From Oscillospiraceae bacterium (lineage in GTDB: Bacteria; Bacillota; Clostridia; Oscillospirales; Acutalibacteraceae), in assembly GCA_015066595.1 (NCBI GenBank), contig SVNZ01000001.1, positions 248,001 through 312,000 on the forward strand: a stretch of DNA of 64,000 nt. Direction: 5' to 3'. Both the position numbers and the translations under genes were made by a program. The notes under the pieces were generated by a model that saw only the letters and a list, made by a program, of their open reading frames with translations, searched no databases and was not told the DNA's origin. Of the stretch, positions 44,188-53,280 are shown one piece after another (the stretch's first letter is position 1; each line of letters starts with the position of its first letter).

Positions 44188-44599
44188 GCGTTATTTTTCA
44201 AATATAAGTAGCGATAAACAAACTTTCATCAAGTCGCTGATACTTGGAGTAGTATCTTCAGTTGCGATGATAGCAGTGTTACTGTGTGTAGTGACGGTTA
44301 TACTACTTTCAGTTTCACTACTACCATACGAATATCTATCCTACATAATGCTCGTTATTGATGCAATAGGAGTTTTATTCGGTGGGTATATCGCAGCGCG
44401 AATCAACAAGAGTCAAGGGCTTATCTTAGGACTTTTAAACGGTTTTATCGTATTTGTGGCATTTTTGATATGCGGTTTTTCTACCACTAGTGACAATATA
44501 ACCTTAATAACAGCACTAAAAGCAATTGTAATACTACTTTTTTCAGCTTTCGGTGGCATAAAAGGAGTTAATGTGAAAGAAAAAATAAGAATTAAATAG
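44186..44599 (+). CDS. TIGR04086-like small membrane protein
   Basis: A 137-residue protein with four predicted transmembrane helices (about 20-45, 50-70, 80-100, 108-127) and an AARINKSQGLILGLLNG motif between the second and third. It resembles the TIGR04086 family found next to yajC in clostridia. Function is unknown. The start is TTG 44186, served by GAGGTG in the terminator-like hairpin; GTG 44177 would overlap that SD. Confidence 0.7.
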   Translation: MRYFSNISSDKQTFIKSLILGVVSSVAMIAVLLCVVTVILLSVSLLPYEYLSYIMLVIDAIGVLFGGYIAARINKSQGLILGLLNGFIVFVAFLICGFSTTSDNITLITALKAIVILLFSAFGGIKGVNVKEKIRIK

Positions 44600-44603
44600 T
44601 AAC

Positions 44604-45503
44604 TTACGTGCCACTTGTTTTTAAAACCGAAAGGATATCGTACGGCATATCAGAAACAATTTGAATCTGCTCTTTTGTGATTGGATGGATAAAGCCGATT
44701 TTATGACAGTGAAGAGCCTGTCGTGATATAAACTTCAGTGAACCACCGTACATATCGTCACCGGCAAGCGGATGACCTATGCTGCTCATATGGCATCTTA
44801 TCTGATGAGTTCTGCCTGTTTCCAACACAAATCGTGTTAGAGTGTGATTGTTCGATACAGATACCGGGTAATAATGAGTCACAGAGTGTGCACCATCATC
44901 AGCGACAACTCGCTGGATAGATCTACCTTCCATAACCTTGATTGGTTTTATAACAGTACCGCTACCACTGATAACACCTTCACACACAGCAACATATTCC
45001 TTGGTAACAGAAGCTGGTAACGAGTGTGCAGTGTATCTGTCTTTTGCAATCAAAAGACAACCGGACGTATCTCTGTCAAGACGGTTGATAGCCCGAAAAG
45101 TGTAGTGCTCGCCTTTTTTGTGCATATAGTAAGCAACAATGTTAGCTAATGTATCTTCCTGATGTATTTTTGTGGGGTGCACAGGCATCATACTGGGTTT
45201 ATTTACTACCATAACATATTCATCTTCAAAAAGTATATCCAGTTCACCTTGCACTTGTTTAATTTCATTCACGTCATCAGGCATAGCTATCATAACAACA
45301 TCGCCTACATTTAATATATCTGTTGTTTTTAGCAGTTCATTGTTACGAGTTATTCCGAGCTTAGTACGCTTTAGCTTTGATAAAGTACGTGCTGAAATAT
45401 TACAATGACGACGCAAAAATGTTTTAGCATCAATTTTATCGCATTCAGAAGGCACCGTAAACAATATTGTTTTTTCTCTATTAGAATTATATTCTATATT
45501 CAT
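44604..45503 (-). CDS. RluA/RluD-family pseudouridine synthase
   Basis: A 299-residue RNA pseudouridine synthase. An S4-like N-terminal part (about 20-80, DAKTFLRRHCNISARTLSKLK) is followed by the catalytic domain with the RluA signature INRLDRDTSGCLLIAK carrying the catalytic aspartate. Further motifs are ETGRTHQIRCHM and HPLAGDDMYGG. Such enzymes modify 23S rRNA or tRNA, but the exact uridine cannot be told. Its ATG overlaps the DUF1294 stop. Confidence 0.92.
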   Translation of the reverse strand: MNIEYNSNREKTILFTVPSECDKIDAKTFLRRHCNISARTLSKLKRTKLGITRNNELLKTTDILNVGDVVMIAMPDDVNEIKQVQGELDILFEDEYVMVVNKPSMMPVHPTKIHQEDTLANIVAYYMHKKGEHYTFRAINRLDRDTSGCLLIAKDRYTAHSLPASVTKEYVAVCEGVISGSGTVIKPIKVMEGRSIQRVVADDGAHSVTHYYPVSVSNNHTLTRFVLETGRTHQIRCHMSSIGHPLAGDDMYGGSLKFISRQALHCHKIGFIHPITKEQIQIVSDMPYDILSVLKTSGT

Positions 45504-45772
45504 ATGCTCACCATAACACAGACAACTACCACTGTTTGTAAAACTATGATAAGCGGAACTCCTATCATAAATAGCGGCTTTTTAGTTTTGTGGCGTATTA
45601 GAAGCATAGTGATAAGCATAGCTATGCTTCCACCAAGCGCAGATACAACAATCAGTGCTTTTTCGCTGATACGCCATTTATTATAAATGGCTTTAAGCTT
45701 ATCAGCGATTGTAATAATAATCGCAGTAACATTTATAAACACAAAATAAATCAGTAAAACTTTAAATAACAT
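45500..45772 (-). CDS. DUF1294 membrane protein
   Basis: A 90-residue protein with three hydrophobic helices (about 3-24, 38-58, 67-88) and the DUF1294 family landmarks D-K near residue 25 (ADKLKA), RISEKALI and GGSIAMLITM followed by RHKTKKPLF. Function is unknown. It is translated just ahead of the pseudouridine synthase (ATGA overlap). Confidence 0.85.
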   Translation of the reverse strand: MLFKVLLIYFVFINVTAIIITIADKLKAIYNKWRISEKALIVVSALGGSIAMLITMLLIRHKTKKPLFMIGVPLIIVLQTVVVVCVMVSI

Positions 45773-45795
45773 AATAAAACCTTGGAAGTGATTTT

Positions 45796-46986
45796 TTGAG
45801 AAATTTTAAATACACACCGTTTCTATTATCAATAATTATGCTCGTTATCTCAATAACAGTTGTAAGTGATAAAAAAGAAGTTATACGTACAAATACACAA
45901 GCTACAACAAATGAGATAGCACAAGATATAAGAGGCGTGTGGGTAAGTTACATAACACTTGATATGCAAAATACCGATAAAAGCGAAGACGCTTTCACCA
46001 ACAAAATAAACAGTATAATAACAAAATCAAAAGAAAATGGGTTTAACACGCTGGTGTTTCAAGTAAGACCATTTTGCGATGCACTGTATGAATCTACTTG
46101 CTACCCATGGTCCCATATTCTAACCGGTACGCAAAGCAAAGCACCAAAATACGATCCACTAAAAATCATCTGCGATTTATGTCACAAAAACGATATCAGT
46201 GTACACGCATGGATAAATCCATACAGAGTAAAAACAGAACAAACTCCTAAAGAACTTAGCGATAACAATCCATATTCACAAGATAAAAGTATTGGCTTTG
46301 AATACAATAACTGTATATACTTAGATCCATCAAACGAAAAAGCTCAAAAGCTAATCGTAAATGGCGTCAAAGAGATTGTCAAAAACTACGATGTAGACGG
46401 TATTCAATTTGACGATTACTTTTATCCAGAAAACTGTGACAATTTCGACGATGAAAAATATCAAACATACAAAAAGAATACAGATAACAGTATATCAAAA
46501 GAGGTCTGGCGTGCACAAAATGTGAACAACCTTATTAAAGATGTATATAATACAGTACATAAGTATCGTGATGATGTTGTGTTTGGAATATCCCCACAAG
46601 GTAATATCAATAATAATATAGCACTCGGTGCTGATGTAAAAACGTGGTGTCAAAACAAAGGATACATCGACTATATTTGTCCTCAGATATATTTCAGTCT
46701 AGACAATCCGTCCCTCACATTTGAAGAAAGTCTGAATGACTGGCTGGAATTAGACATCAACAAAAACATCAATATCTATATAGGCCTTGCCGGTTATAAA
46801 GGCGGCAGTGATGAAGATGAGGGCACATGGCTTGATAACAATGATATTTTGAAAACACAAATAGAAATCGTAGAAAAACATAAGCTCGATGGCATAATGC
46901 TTTTTAGCTACGAAAGTTTTTTAGATGAAACTAATCAAGCCGAAATAGAAAATGTAGCAAACTATCTTACAGGCATTACTCAATAA
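45796..46986 (+). CDS. GHL10 family (glycosyl hydrolase-like 10) secreted protein
   Basis: A 396-residue protein with an N-terminal hydrophobic signal or anchor (about 8-24) and a GHL10 (PF02638-like) TIM-barrel domain. Recognisable segments are IRGVWVSYI, FNTLVFQVRPFCDALYES, HAWINPYRV, DGIQFDDYFYP, FGISPQGN, YICPQIYFS and GIMLFSYES. Related YngK/GHL10 proteins are thought to act on cell-wall glycans. TTG 45796 follows GGAAGTGA. Its last 11 bases overlap the convergent mtaB gene. Confidence 0.85.
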   Translation: MRNFKYTPFLLSIIMLVISITVVSDKKEVIRTNTQATTNEIAQDIRGVWVSYITLDMQNTDKSEDAFTNKINSIITKSKENGFNTLVFQVRPFCDALYESTCYPWSHILTGTQSKAPKYDPLKIICDLCHKNDISVHAWINPYRVKTEQTPKELSDNNPYSQDKSIGFEYNNCIYLDPSNEKAQKLIVNGVKEIVKNYDVDGIQFDDYFYPENCDNFDDEKYQTYKKNTDNSISKEVWRAQNVNNLIKDVYNTVHKYRDDVVFGISPQGNINNNIALGADVKTWCQNKGYIDYICPQIYFSLDNPSLTFEESLNDWLELDINKNINIYIGLAGYKGGSDEDEGTWLDNNDILKTQIEIVEKHKLDGIMLFSYESFLDETNQAEIENVANYLTGITQ

Positions 46987-48262
46987 CTCCGATGCAATAA
47001 TCATTATTTGCTTCTATAATTTTTATTGGTATTATCTTACCTATGACATTATCATCAGATTTTAGATACACCGGCGTGTAGTTTTTGGTGTAGCCTTCGA
47101 AATAACCTTTACTGTTCTTTATTTCAAATAGCACCTCTTCTACCCTACCAACTTGTGATTCTAAAAAAGCTTTCCGCTTCTTTAAAGTATGTTCGATCAT
47201 CAATTTGCTACGAATATTCTTGACTTTTGGATCGACCTGCTGTGGCATTTTATCCGCTACAGTGCCTTTTCTACGTGAATATGAGAACACATGTACTTTT
47301 GAAAAACCTATATAATCAGAAAAATCAAGGCTTTTTTTAAATTCTTCTTCACTTTCTCCGACAAAACCTACCATTATGTCCGTGGTAATAGACGGGTTAT
47401 CAAAGATACGTCTAATATTTTCGACTATCTGTGCGTACTCAGAGCTTGTATAATGGCGATTCATTCTTTTTAATGTCTCATCACAACCACTTTGCAAAGA
47501 TAAATGAAAATGTGGACAAAATTTTCGTTCTTTAGCAAACCGAGCAAGCACATCTTGTGTCATAAGCTCAGGTTCAAGAGAGCTTAGTCTGACACGTTCA
47601 ACACCTTCAACCGCACACACGCACTCTACTGCATCAGCAAGTGTAGTGCCAATATCTTCTCCATACACGGATAGGTTAATTCCAACGAGTACTATTTCAT
47701 TGTAGCCTTTTTGAGCAAGACCTTCAACCTCGCTCTTTAAATCATCAAGTGTCTTTGAGCGTACTCTACCACGAGCATATGGGATAATACAATATGAGCA
47801 AAATCGGTTGCAACCATCTTCTATTTTCACAAAAGCACGAGTGCGTTCTAAAAACTCATTTACTCGCATTTTCTCAAACTCTTCGCCATTTATATGCTCA
47901 GCTATTCTAATAATTTGTTCACCGTGTAAAAGATACTCTTTGATACATTCTACGACATCATTGCGACTGACATTGCCCAGCACTATGTCGCAATCTCTGA
48001 AAAGTTCAGTGTTGCTAGGAAAAGCCTGTGGCATACAACCGGTAAGAACAATAATTGCATCTTCATTATCTCTACGAGCACGGTTGATGACTTTGCGATT
48101 TTTTGAGTCACTTGTTGATGTTACAGTACAAGTATTGATTATGATAATATCGGCTTTTAAATCACCGGCAGGCAAAAAACCTGCCTCACACATATATTCA
48201 AACATAAGTTGCGATTCGTACTGATTAACTTTGCAACCAAGGGTTTCAATTTTAAAAGTCAA
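46976..48262 (-). CDS. mtaB: tRNA t6A37 methylthiotransferase MtaB
   Basis: A 428-residue radical-SAM enzyme adding a methylthio group to t6A at position 37. N-terminal UPF0004 domain cysteines are in TLGCKVNQYES, INTCTVT and LTGCMPQ. The radical-SAM CxxxCxxC cluster is in GCNRFCSYCIIPYARG, and a TRAM domain ends the protein. TTG 48262 has SD AGGTG 6 bases upstream, whereas GTG 48271 overlaps that SD. The t6A genes tsaB and tsaE are in the same window. Confidence 0.95.
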   Translation of the reverse strand: MTFKIETLGCKVNQYESQLMFEYMCEAGFLPAGDLKADIIIINTCTVTSTSDSKNRKVINRARRDNEDAIIVLTGCMPQAFPSNTELFRDCDIVLGNVSRNDVVECIKEYLLHGEQIIRIAEHINGEEFEKMRVNEFLERTRAFVKIEDGCNRFCSYCIIPYARGRVRSKTLDDLKSEVEGLAQKGYNEIVLVGINLSVYGEDIGTTLADAVECVCAVEGVERVRLSSLEPELMTQDVLARFAKERKFCPHFHLSLQSGCDETLKRMNRHYTSSEYAQIVENIRRIFDNPSITTDIMVGFVGESEEEFKKSLDFSDYIGFSKVHVFSYSRRKGTVADKMPQQVDPKVKNIRSKLMIEHTLKKRKAFLESQVGRVEEVLFEIKNSKGYFEGYTKNYTPVYLKSDDNVIGKIIPIKIIEANNDYCIGVIE

Positions 48263-48303
48263 AATAAACACCTAAATTCTTGAAATTTTCAGTAAAAATA
48301 ACA

Positions 48304-48332
48304 TTGTAAAAATCATATTAAAGTGCTAATAT
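48304..48332 (+). promoter_or_regulatory. promoter of the HPr-like gene
   Basis: TTGTAA (48304-48309) and TAATAT (48327-48332) with 17 bases between, about 40 bases before ATG 48375 with SD GGAGGT. The -35 box is a moderate match. Confidence 0.6.
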
Positions 48333-48374
48333 ATACATAATGCGACATATGATAACATTTTGCGGAGGTCTGTT

Positions 48375-48605
48375 ATGTATAGTAGCACAATTATGATTAA
48401 AGATATTGACACTGCACAAGAGTTTGTTGATAAAATGGCACGCTTTATGGATACAAAAATCATTCTTAAAAGTGGCGATTACAGCATCGACGGTCATTCT
48501 ATCATCGGTATAATTTCGCTTGATATCACAAAACCCATCGAAGTTTTGTGTGAAAACAACGTCACTGACGAACTTATTGATACTCTCAAACAGTACGCTA
48601 TATAG
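48375..48605 (+). CDS. HPr/Crh-like protein lacking the active-site histidine
   Basis: A 76-residue protein with the length and C-terminal pattern of the PTS phosphocarrier HPr. The regulatory-serine region HSIIGIISLDI (Ser42) matches the SIMGVMSL motif around HPr Ser46. However, the GLHARPA segment holding the phosphoryl-accepting histidine is missing; that region reads DIDTAQEFVDKM. It therefore cannot pass phosphate along the PTS in the usual way. Like Bacillus Crh it might act only through serine phosphorylation, perhaps in catabolite control, but this is inference. It is a single gene between its own promoter and terminator. Confidence 0.75.
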   Translation: MYSSTIMIKDIDTAQEFVDKMARFMDTKIILKSGDYSIDGHSIIGIISLDITKPIEVLCENNVTDELIDTLKQYAI

Positions 48606-48641
48606 TATATTTTTTATTGATAAAAAAGTCAACAACACTTT

Positions 48642-48671
48642 GCCCTTTCACCTTTGTGAAAGGGCTTTTTT
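48642..48671 (+). terminator. terminator of the HPr-like gene
   Basis: GCCCTTTCAC and its complement flank a CTTT loop, followed by six Ts. Confidence 0.95.
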
Positions 48672-48675
48672 ATGC

Positions 48676-48715
48676 AAAAAAGAGCCCGACAATAAGTCGA
48701 GCTCTTTTAAAAATT
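48676..48715 (-). terminator. terminator after amy3
   Basis: On the minus strand AAAAGAGCTCGAC pairs with GTCGGGCTCTTTT (one G-U pair) around TTATT, followed by a T-run. It lies just after the amylase stop at 48722 and ends the long minus-strand gene series. Confidence 0.93.
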
Positions 48716-48721
48716 CAGTAA

Positions 48722-51700
48722 TTATTCCCCGTAAACGTATGTTTCACACTGGATATTCTGGCCTGTACCAGATAATGGATAGAAACCTTCGTTAGGAATA
48801 CCCTGTAGCTGAAGTGTAGCAGTCTGAATACCTGCACCCTTGTTGTTGAAAATACAGTTGTTGTAAGTGTTCAGAGGGACATCAATTTTATATACATCCT
48901 GACCCTGAGCATTTGTCTCAACCTTTTCCATCTCAAGTCCAGGCCAAGCAGTACCGCCACCGCCTGTCTGCCAAGCGTGGAAATATACATTGTTCCAACC
49001 ATATATGTTTGTAAAGTAAACAGCAGTTGTCTCAGGCTCTACGAGATAGTATGTGTTGCTTTCTGCACCAGCGTTGTTATTATTGAACTTATACTGGGTA
49101 TATGGAGAATCCTTAGGAATGTTGAAAGTAAAGTTACCAGAGGATCCGTTCATTCTGATACCAGGCCATGTTGTAGATACATTTTCAACAGTGTCTGTAT
49201 TCCACAGATGAACACAAGCAACAGACCACTTTTCTTTACATGTAAGAGTAATGCTTTCAAGTGTATATGCTGATGTTTTTACATCAAAAGGTACAGTCTC
49301 AATAGTAACAGGAGTTGTTGTTTCTGTTATCTCGCTATATACGCCTACGAACTTAACCTTAGTAAATGCTTTATCAACATCGAGTGTGTACACTGAGCCA
49401 TTCTTTGTCATCTTCTGACCAGGCCATTCGCCATTTGTTGAACCTGCGCCGTCATAAGCAAAAGCATAGATGTCTTTACCATTAAATGCATCTGTGTCGT
49501 TAAGTGTGAGTGTAACTGTCTCTACAGGTACGGTAGGCTGAGTTTCAGGCTCTGTTTCAACAGGTGTACCAATAAGTGGGTAAATTTCAATTTCTGCTAG
49601 CTGTCTCTGGATAGCTGTAGCATCCATAATAGTAACTTTATCGTCACCATCGACATTACCACAAACAAGAATCTCACTATCTATCAATGCAATCTCAGCC
49701 TGATGTCTCTGGATAGCAGTAGCATCTAAGATAGAAACTTTGCCATCTAAGGTCAAATCACCGTAGATAAGTGTGCCAGCTTCATAAGTTGGCTTTGATG
49801 TAGAAGGTTCTGTCGGAATTTCTGTTGAATATGTAACATCACTATTTGACAGTGTAACAACAGGATATTCACCGTAGTCTTTCCACTCAAGCTTCTCAAA
49901 AATCATTGAGCCAGTGAGCTTGTAACCACCTGACTCACGGTTAGCAGCAGAATTTGCTGTTCCATAATAAATAACAGTCGGAGGCATTGTACGTCCACAA
50001 TAGCCACCGCAAACAGATGCGCTGTGACCGATATGAGCCGCTACAGCACCTTCAGAGAACTTAACATAATTTGTAGTCGCTGGAACATCGTAGTAATAGA
50101 GATTTGGATTAGTAGCATCCTGAGTCATAGCATAGCCAGGGAAATCAACAATCTCAGTTGATCTGTTTTCGCCTGTCTTGCAATACACGTGAACTTTAGG
50201 CCACTGTGTAACAGTGTTGTCAAAATACACACGCTTTGTTTCAGAAGCATTTTTCTTTAAAATCTTATATGTATTAGTAGTTGTCTGAGTACCGTTTGTA
50301 GCAGTAACTGTTACATTGATGCCTGAACCAACCTTAATAGAACTGTTCAGCGTAATAGCAGCACCATCAGCGAGCACTTCAAGTGCAGGGAGGTTACCAA
50401 CCTTTACTGTACCTTTAGTTGCATTTTCAAGTGTTACTGCGATAGTAGCTGTTGAGCCAGTATAGCTATTAAGTGTATCTGCGCCAAGAACTGTAGAATT
50501 AAGTTTTACTTTAGCAATAGGAGCAGCTTTTTTAGGGTTGTAAACAACAGCAACACCGCTCTCGCCTACTGTACCACTAATCTTACCGCCAGATACTGTA
50601 AACTTATTACCTGATACCTGGTCTGTATAAGTACCGTTAGCCATAGTACAAGCCTGATTTACGGTTGTAGAACCAGTAGCCAGGTTAGAAATAACCATAC
50701 CTGTTGTACCACGCTGTACAAAGAAAAGGCTTCCGTTAGTTGAAACATTCTCAGACTGTCCAACAAACTCATTCTTAAACTGGTTTACAGCTTTAACAGC
50801 TGGGCTCTTCCATGTATCAGCAGCACCCGGAGCACCAATAAGTTCATCGTATTTAATAGATACGAGTGTTGGGGTAACGTCGAGCTCAGCACAGTTTGTT
50901 CTAACAAGATAGAGAGCAGGTGCATCTTTACGAGCACCAACTACTGCCCAACCTGCAATCTGCTGATCAATATTAAGGAAGTTAGAAGAATCAGAGTTTG
51001 AAGGGTTTGTTGTGAATGTATCGTGTGACTCAAGCCAAAGCACGTTATCAGCCTTTTGTGAGCCTGTAAAGCCATAGTTTGCAAGTGAAGCTGGCGCTTT
51101 CTTTGTTTTGATTGCGTTACGTACAACTGAACCATAAGCAAAGTCTGTTACGTCAATGTATTTTGTATATGCTGTGATCGGAAGCAAACCGTTAAGGCCT
51201 AAAACTTCACCATAGATATATGCATCAGGGTTTTTATCAAGAATAGCATCAGTGATTGTTGGCCAGAAGTCAGAAGCTACTGCACCATCATCAGGAGTTT
51301 CAATGTGCTTTGCAGCATCGAAACGGAATCCATCAACACCGCAATCTGCAAGAGTATCAAGATAATTGATAAGATAGTTCTGATAATCCTTGTTGCTTGT
51401 ATCAAGGTCAGGAAGCTGTGAATTCAAGTCAGTTGTAGTCTGACCTGCACGAGTTGAATCAACATAAGGTACGAGCTTTGTACCAGACGTGTTACGAAGA
51501 TAGCTCTTCAATGTAGCATTTACTTTAGATGCTTCTGTCTTATTTGTGCTGTTCTGAACATGGTTAGCAACTACGTCACAAATAACCTTAATACCGTATG
51601 AATGAAGTGTGTTACACATCTCTTTAAGGTCATCAGCATCACCGAGCTCGTTACCGATAGCTAAATCAGTAGGCTGGTAGAAACACCACCAGTCGTTAGC

Positions 51701-51994
51701 AAAAGCACCGTCGTTAGTAGTGTCTTTTGTGCACTGGATTGGTGAAACCTGAACAGCAGTGTAACCTGCTTCAGCGATCTCTTGTGCATACTGTGTAACC
51801 TCTTTAAGTTTCCAGCTGAATGCATGCAGAATATTACCATCGTGTACATCAGCTGGTAGGTTGTAGCCAACAACGTTGTTAGCTGTAGGTGCAGTGTCAG
51901 CATCAGCAGCGTTTGCAGATGTTGCCGGCACGATAACCAATGTAGCCATCATAATAACGCATATGATAAGGCTTAATAATCTCTTTGTGGACAT
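48722..51994 (-). CDS. secreted GH13 alpha-amylase with internal dockerin and CBM26-like modules
   Basis: An exported amylase of about 1090 residues (numbering from the first Met). Signal peptide about 1-31. The GH13 domain (about 45-490) has nucleophile Asp227 in GFRFDAAKH, acid/base Glu264 in YIYGEVL and Asp326 in ESHD. A beta domain (about 495-582) and a starch-binding-like module (about 588-715) follow. A dockerin (about 744-803) has two loops each ending DATAIQR. Three CBM26-like modules follow (about 827-890, 915-985 and 990-1065) with WPGQKM, WPGIRM and WPGLEM. The catalytic domain is clearly diverged from amy1 and amy2. ATG 51994 is 7 bases after AGGAGG; ATG 51997 is only 4 away. It starts 15 bases after the permease gene, with no promoter of its own that I can see. 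Confidence 0.94.
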   Translation of the reverse strand: MSTKRLLSLIICVIMMATLVIVPATSANAADADTAPTANNVVGYNLPADVHDGNILHAFSWKLKEVTQYAQEIAEAGYTAVQVSPIQCTKDTTNDGAFANDWWCFYQPTDLAIGNELGDADDLKEMCNTLHSYGIKVICDVVANHVQNSTNKTEASKVNATLKSYLRNTSGTKLVPYVDSTRAGQTTTDLNSQLPDLDTSNKDYQNYLINYLDTLADCGVDGFRFDAAKHIETPDDGAVASDFWPTITDAILDKNPDAYIYGEVLGLNGLLPITAYTKYIDVTDFAYGSVVRNAIKTKKAPASLANYGFTGSQKADNVLWLESHDTFTTNPSNSDSSNFLNIDQQIAGWAVVGARKDAPALYLVRTNCAELDVTPTLVSIKYDELIGAPGAADTWKSPAVKAVNQFKNEFVGQSENVSTNGSLFFVQRGTTGMVISNLATGSTTVNQACTMANGTYTDQVSGNKFTVSGGKISGTVGESGVAVVYNPKKAAPIAKVKLNSTVLGADTLNSYTGSTATIAVTLENATKGTVKVGNLPALEVLADGAAITLNSSIKVGSGINVTVTATNGTQTTTNTYKILKKNASETKRVYFDNTVTQWPKVHVYCKTGENRSTEIVDFPGYAMTQDATNPNLYYYDVPATTNYVKFSEGAVAAHIGHSASVCGGYCGRTMPPTVIYYGTANSAANRESGGYKLTGSMIFEKLEWKDYGEYPVVTLSNSDVTYSTEIPTEPSTSKPTYEAGTLIYGDLTLDGKVSILDATAIQRHQAEIALIDSEILVCGNVDGDDKVTIMDATAIQRQLAEIEIYPLIGTPVETEPETQPTVPVETVTLTLNDTDAFNGKDIYAFAYDGAGSTNGEWPGQKMTKNGSVYTLDVDKAFTKVKFVGVYSEITETTTPVTIETVPFDVKTSAYTLESITLTCKEKWSVACVHLWNTDTVENVSTTWPGIRMNGSSGNFTFNIPKDSPYTQYKFNNNNAGAESNTYYLVEPETTAVYFTNIYGWNNVYFHAWQTGGGGTAWPGLEMEKVETNAQGQDVYKIDVPLNTYNNCIFNNKGAGIQTATLQLQGIPNEGFYPLSGTGQNIQCETYVYGE

Positions 51995-52012
51995 CATAGT
52001 ACCTCCTAAAGT

Positions 52013-53266
52013 TTATTTATTTTGATCTGAATCATCTGACTCAGAATTGTTACTTTGTTCAAATATCTCTGCATCAAGATCTTCGAGTTCTTTGGAAAGC
52101 TGATTTATAGTAAAAACTGAACTTTTTTTCTTAAGTCTCTTTGTAACAGAGTCGTCGATAAGAGTGTAAATAACAGCAAACACCGGTACACCGAGTAACA
52201 TACCAGGTAATCCAAACAATCCACCACCGACAATAACAGAAAACAATATCCAGAAGCCAGAAATGCCAACCGTTTCGCCGAGAATCTTAGGTCCGAGTAT
52301 GTTTCCGTCAAACTGCTGAAGAATGATGACGAAAACAATAAACCAGAAACACTGTATAGGATCAATAATCAAAAGCAAGAACGCACATGGTATTGCACCG
52401 ATAAAAGGTCCAAAAAACGGAATAACGTTAGTTACACCAACAATAACCGAAATAAGAAGTGCGTAATCGAACTTGAAAATAGTTAGTCCTATAAAGCAGA
52501 TGATACCAATGATAAAAGAATCGATAATCTTACCGATAATGAACTTACCACATTTTTTATTACACAGGTCGGTGACCTGAATAATCTTTTTACTGGTCTT
52601 AATCGGGAAATAAGCAACTACAGCTGCTTTGCACTGACGGCAAAGTTTGTCCTTTGAAGACAACATATAAATCGACACAACAATACCGATAATCCAGTTA
52701 TATAATCCTGTTGTGAATACTTCTGCAAAGTTAAGAGCCGCTGGAAAAGCATTATTGATAAAGCCAGTGAGCACATCCTGAGCATCCTTACCAGTCAAAA
52801 AATTCATAATCTCATTGTAAGTATTAACGTCATATAAATCAAAACCAAATCTCTCGCGAATCATAACTATGAATTCGTCAGCTGATTTCTGAATTGACGC
52901 CGCATAATCCGGAATACTTTCAACGAGCATTTTTATGCTTTTTGAAAGCTCAGGAACAAGTATGCCGACCAAAAACGTTAAAATACCGAAACACACAATA
53001 TAAGAACAAATTAAGGCAAGTGGTTTTTTAAGTCCCTCAAGTTTCTTGCGTTTTGTACCAATTTTATAAAAGCACTTATTATAAAAGAAATTATAAGGAA
53101 AGCTCAATATATAAGCTAAAATAAAGCCATAGATAAATGGCATAAAAACATGCAAAACTCCCTGTAAAACAGAGGCAACGTGCTTAATGTTGATAAGCAA
53201 AAAACTTACTAACAAGGTATATGTTATAAGCCAGAAAATCTTAAGATATTTAAATTTCTTATTCAA
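52013..53266 (-). CDS. AI-2E family transporter-like permease
   Basis: A 417-residue membrane protein of the AI-2E/UPF0118 family (YtvI/YubA-like) with about eight transmembrane helices. There is a long cytosolic or membrane-peripheral loop at about 115-185 and the conserved segments VIPFFGPFIGAIPCA, QQFDGNILGPKILG and LLGVPVFAVIYTLIDD. Members export small molecules or act as sodium/proton antiporters; the substrate here is unknown. The start is TTG 53266 with SD GGAAGGAG, 14 bases after polC. The C-terminal tail is acidic and serine-rich. Confidence 0.88.
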   Translation of the reverse strand: MNKKFKYLKIFWLITYTLLVSFLLINIKHVASVLQGVLHVFMPFIYGFILAYILSFPYNFFYNKCFYKIGTKRKKLEGLKKPLALICSYIVCFGILTFLVGILVPELSKSIKMLVESIPDYAASIQKSADEFIVMIRERFGFDLYDVNTYNEIMNFLTGKDAQDVLTGFINNAFPAALNFAEVFTTGLYNWIIGIVVSIYMLSSKDKLCRQCKAAVVAYFPIKTSKKIIQVTDLCNKKCGKFIIGKIIDSFIIGIICFIGLTIFKFDYALLISVIVGVTNVIPFFGPFIGAIPCAFLLLIIDPIQCFWFIVFVIILQQFDGNILGPKILGETVGISGFWILFSVIVGGGLFGLPGMLLGVPVFAVIYTLIDDSVTKRLKKKSSVFTINQLSKELEDLDAEIFEQSNNSESDDSDQNK

Positions 53267-53280
53267 TATACCACTCCTTC

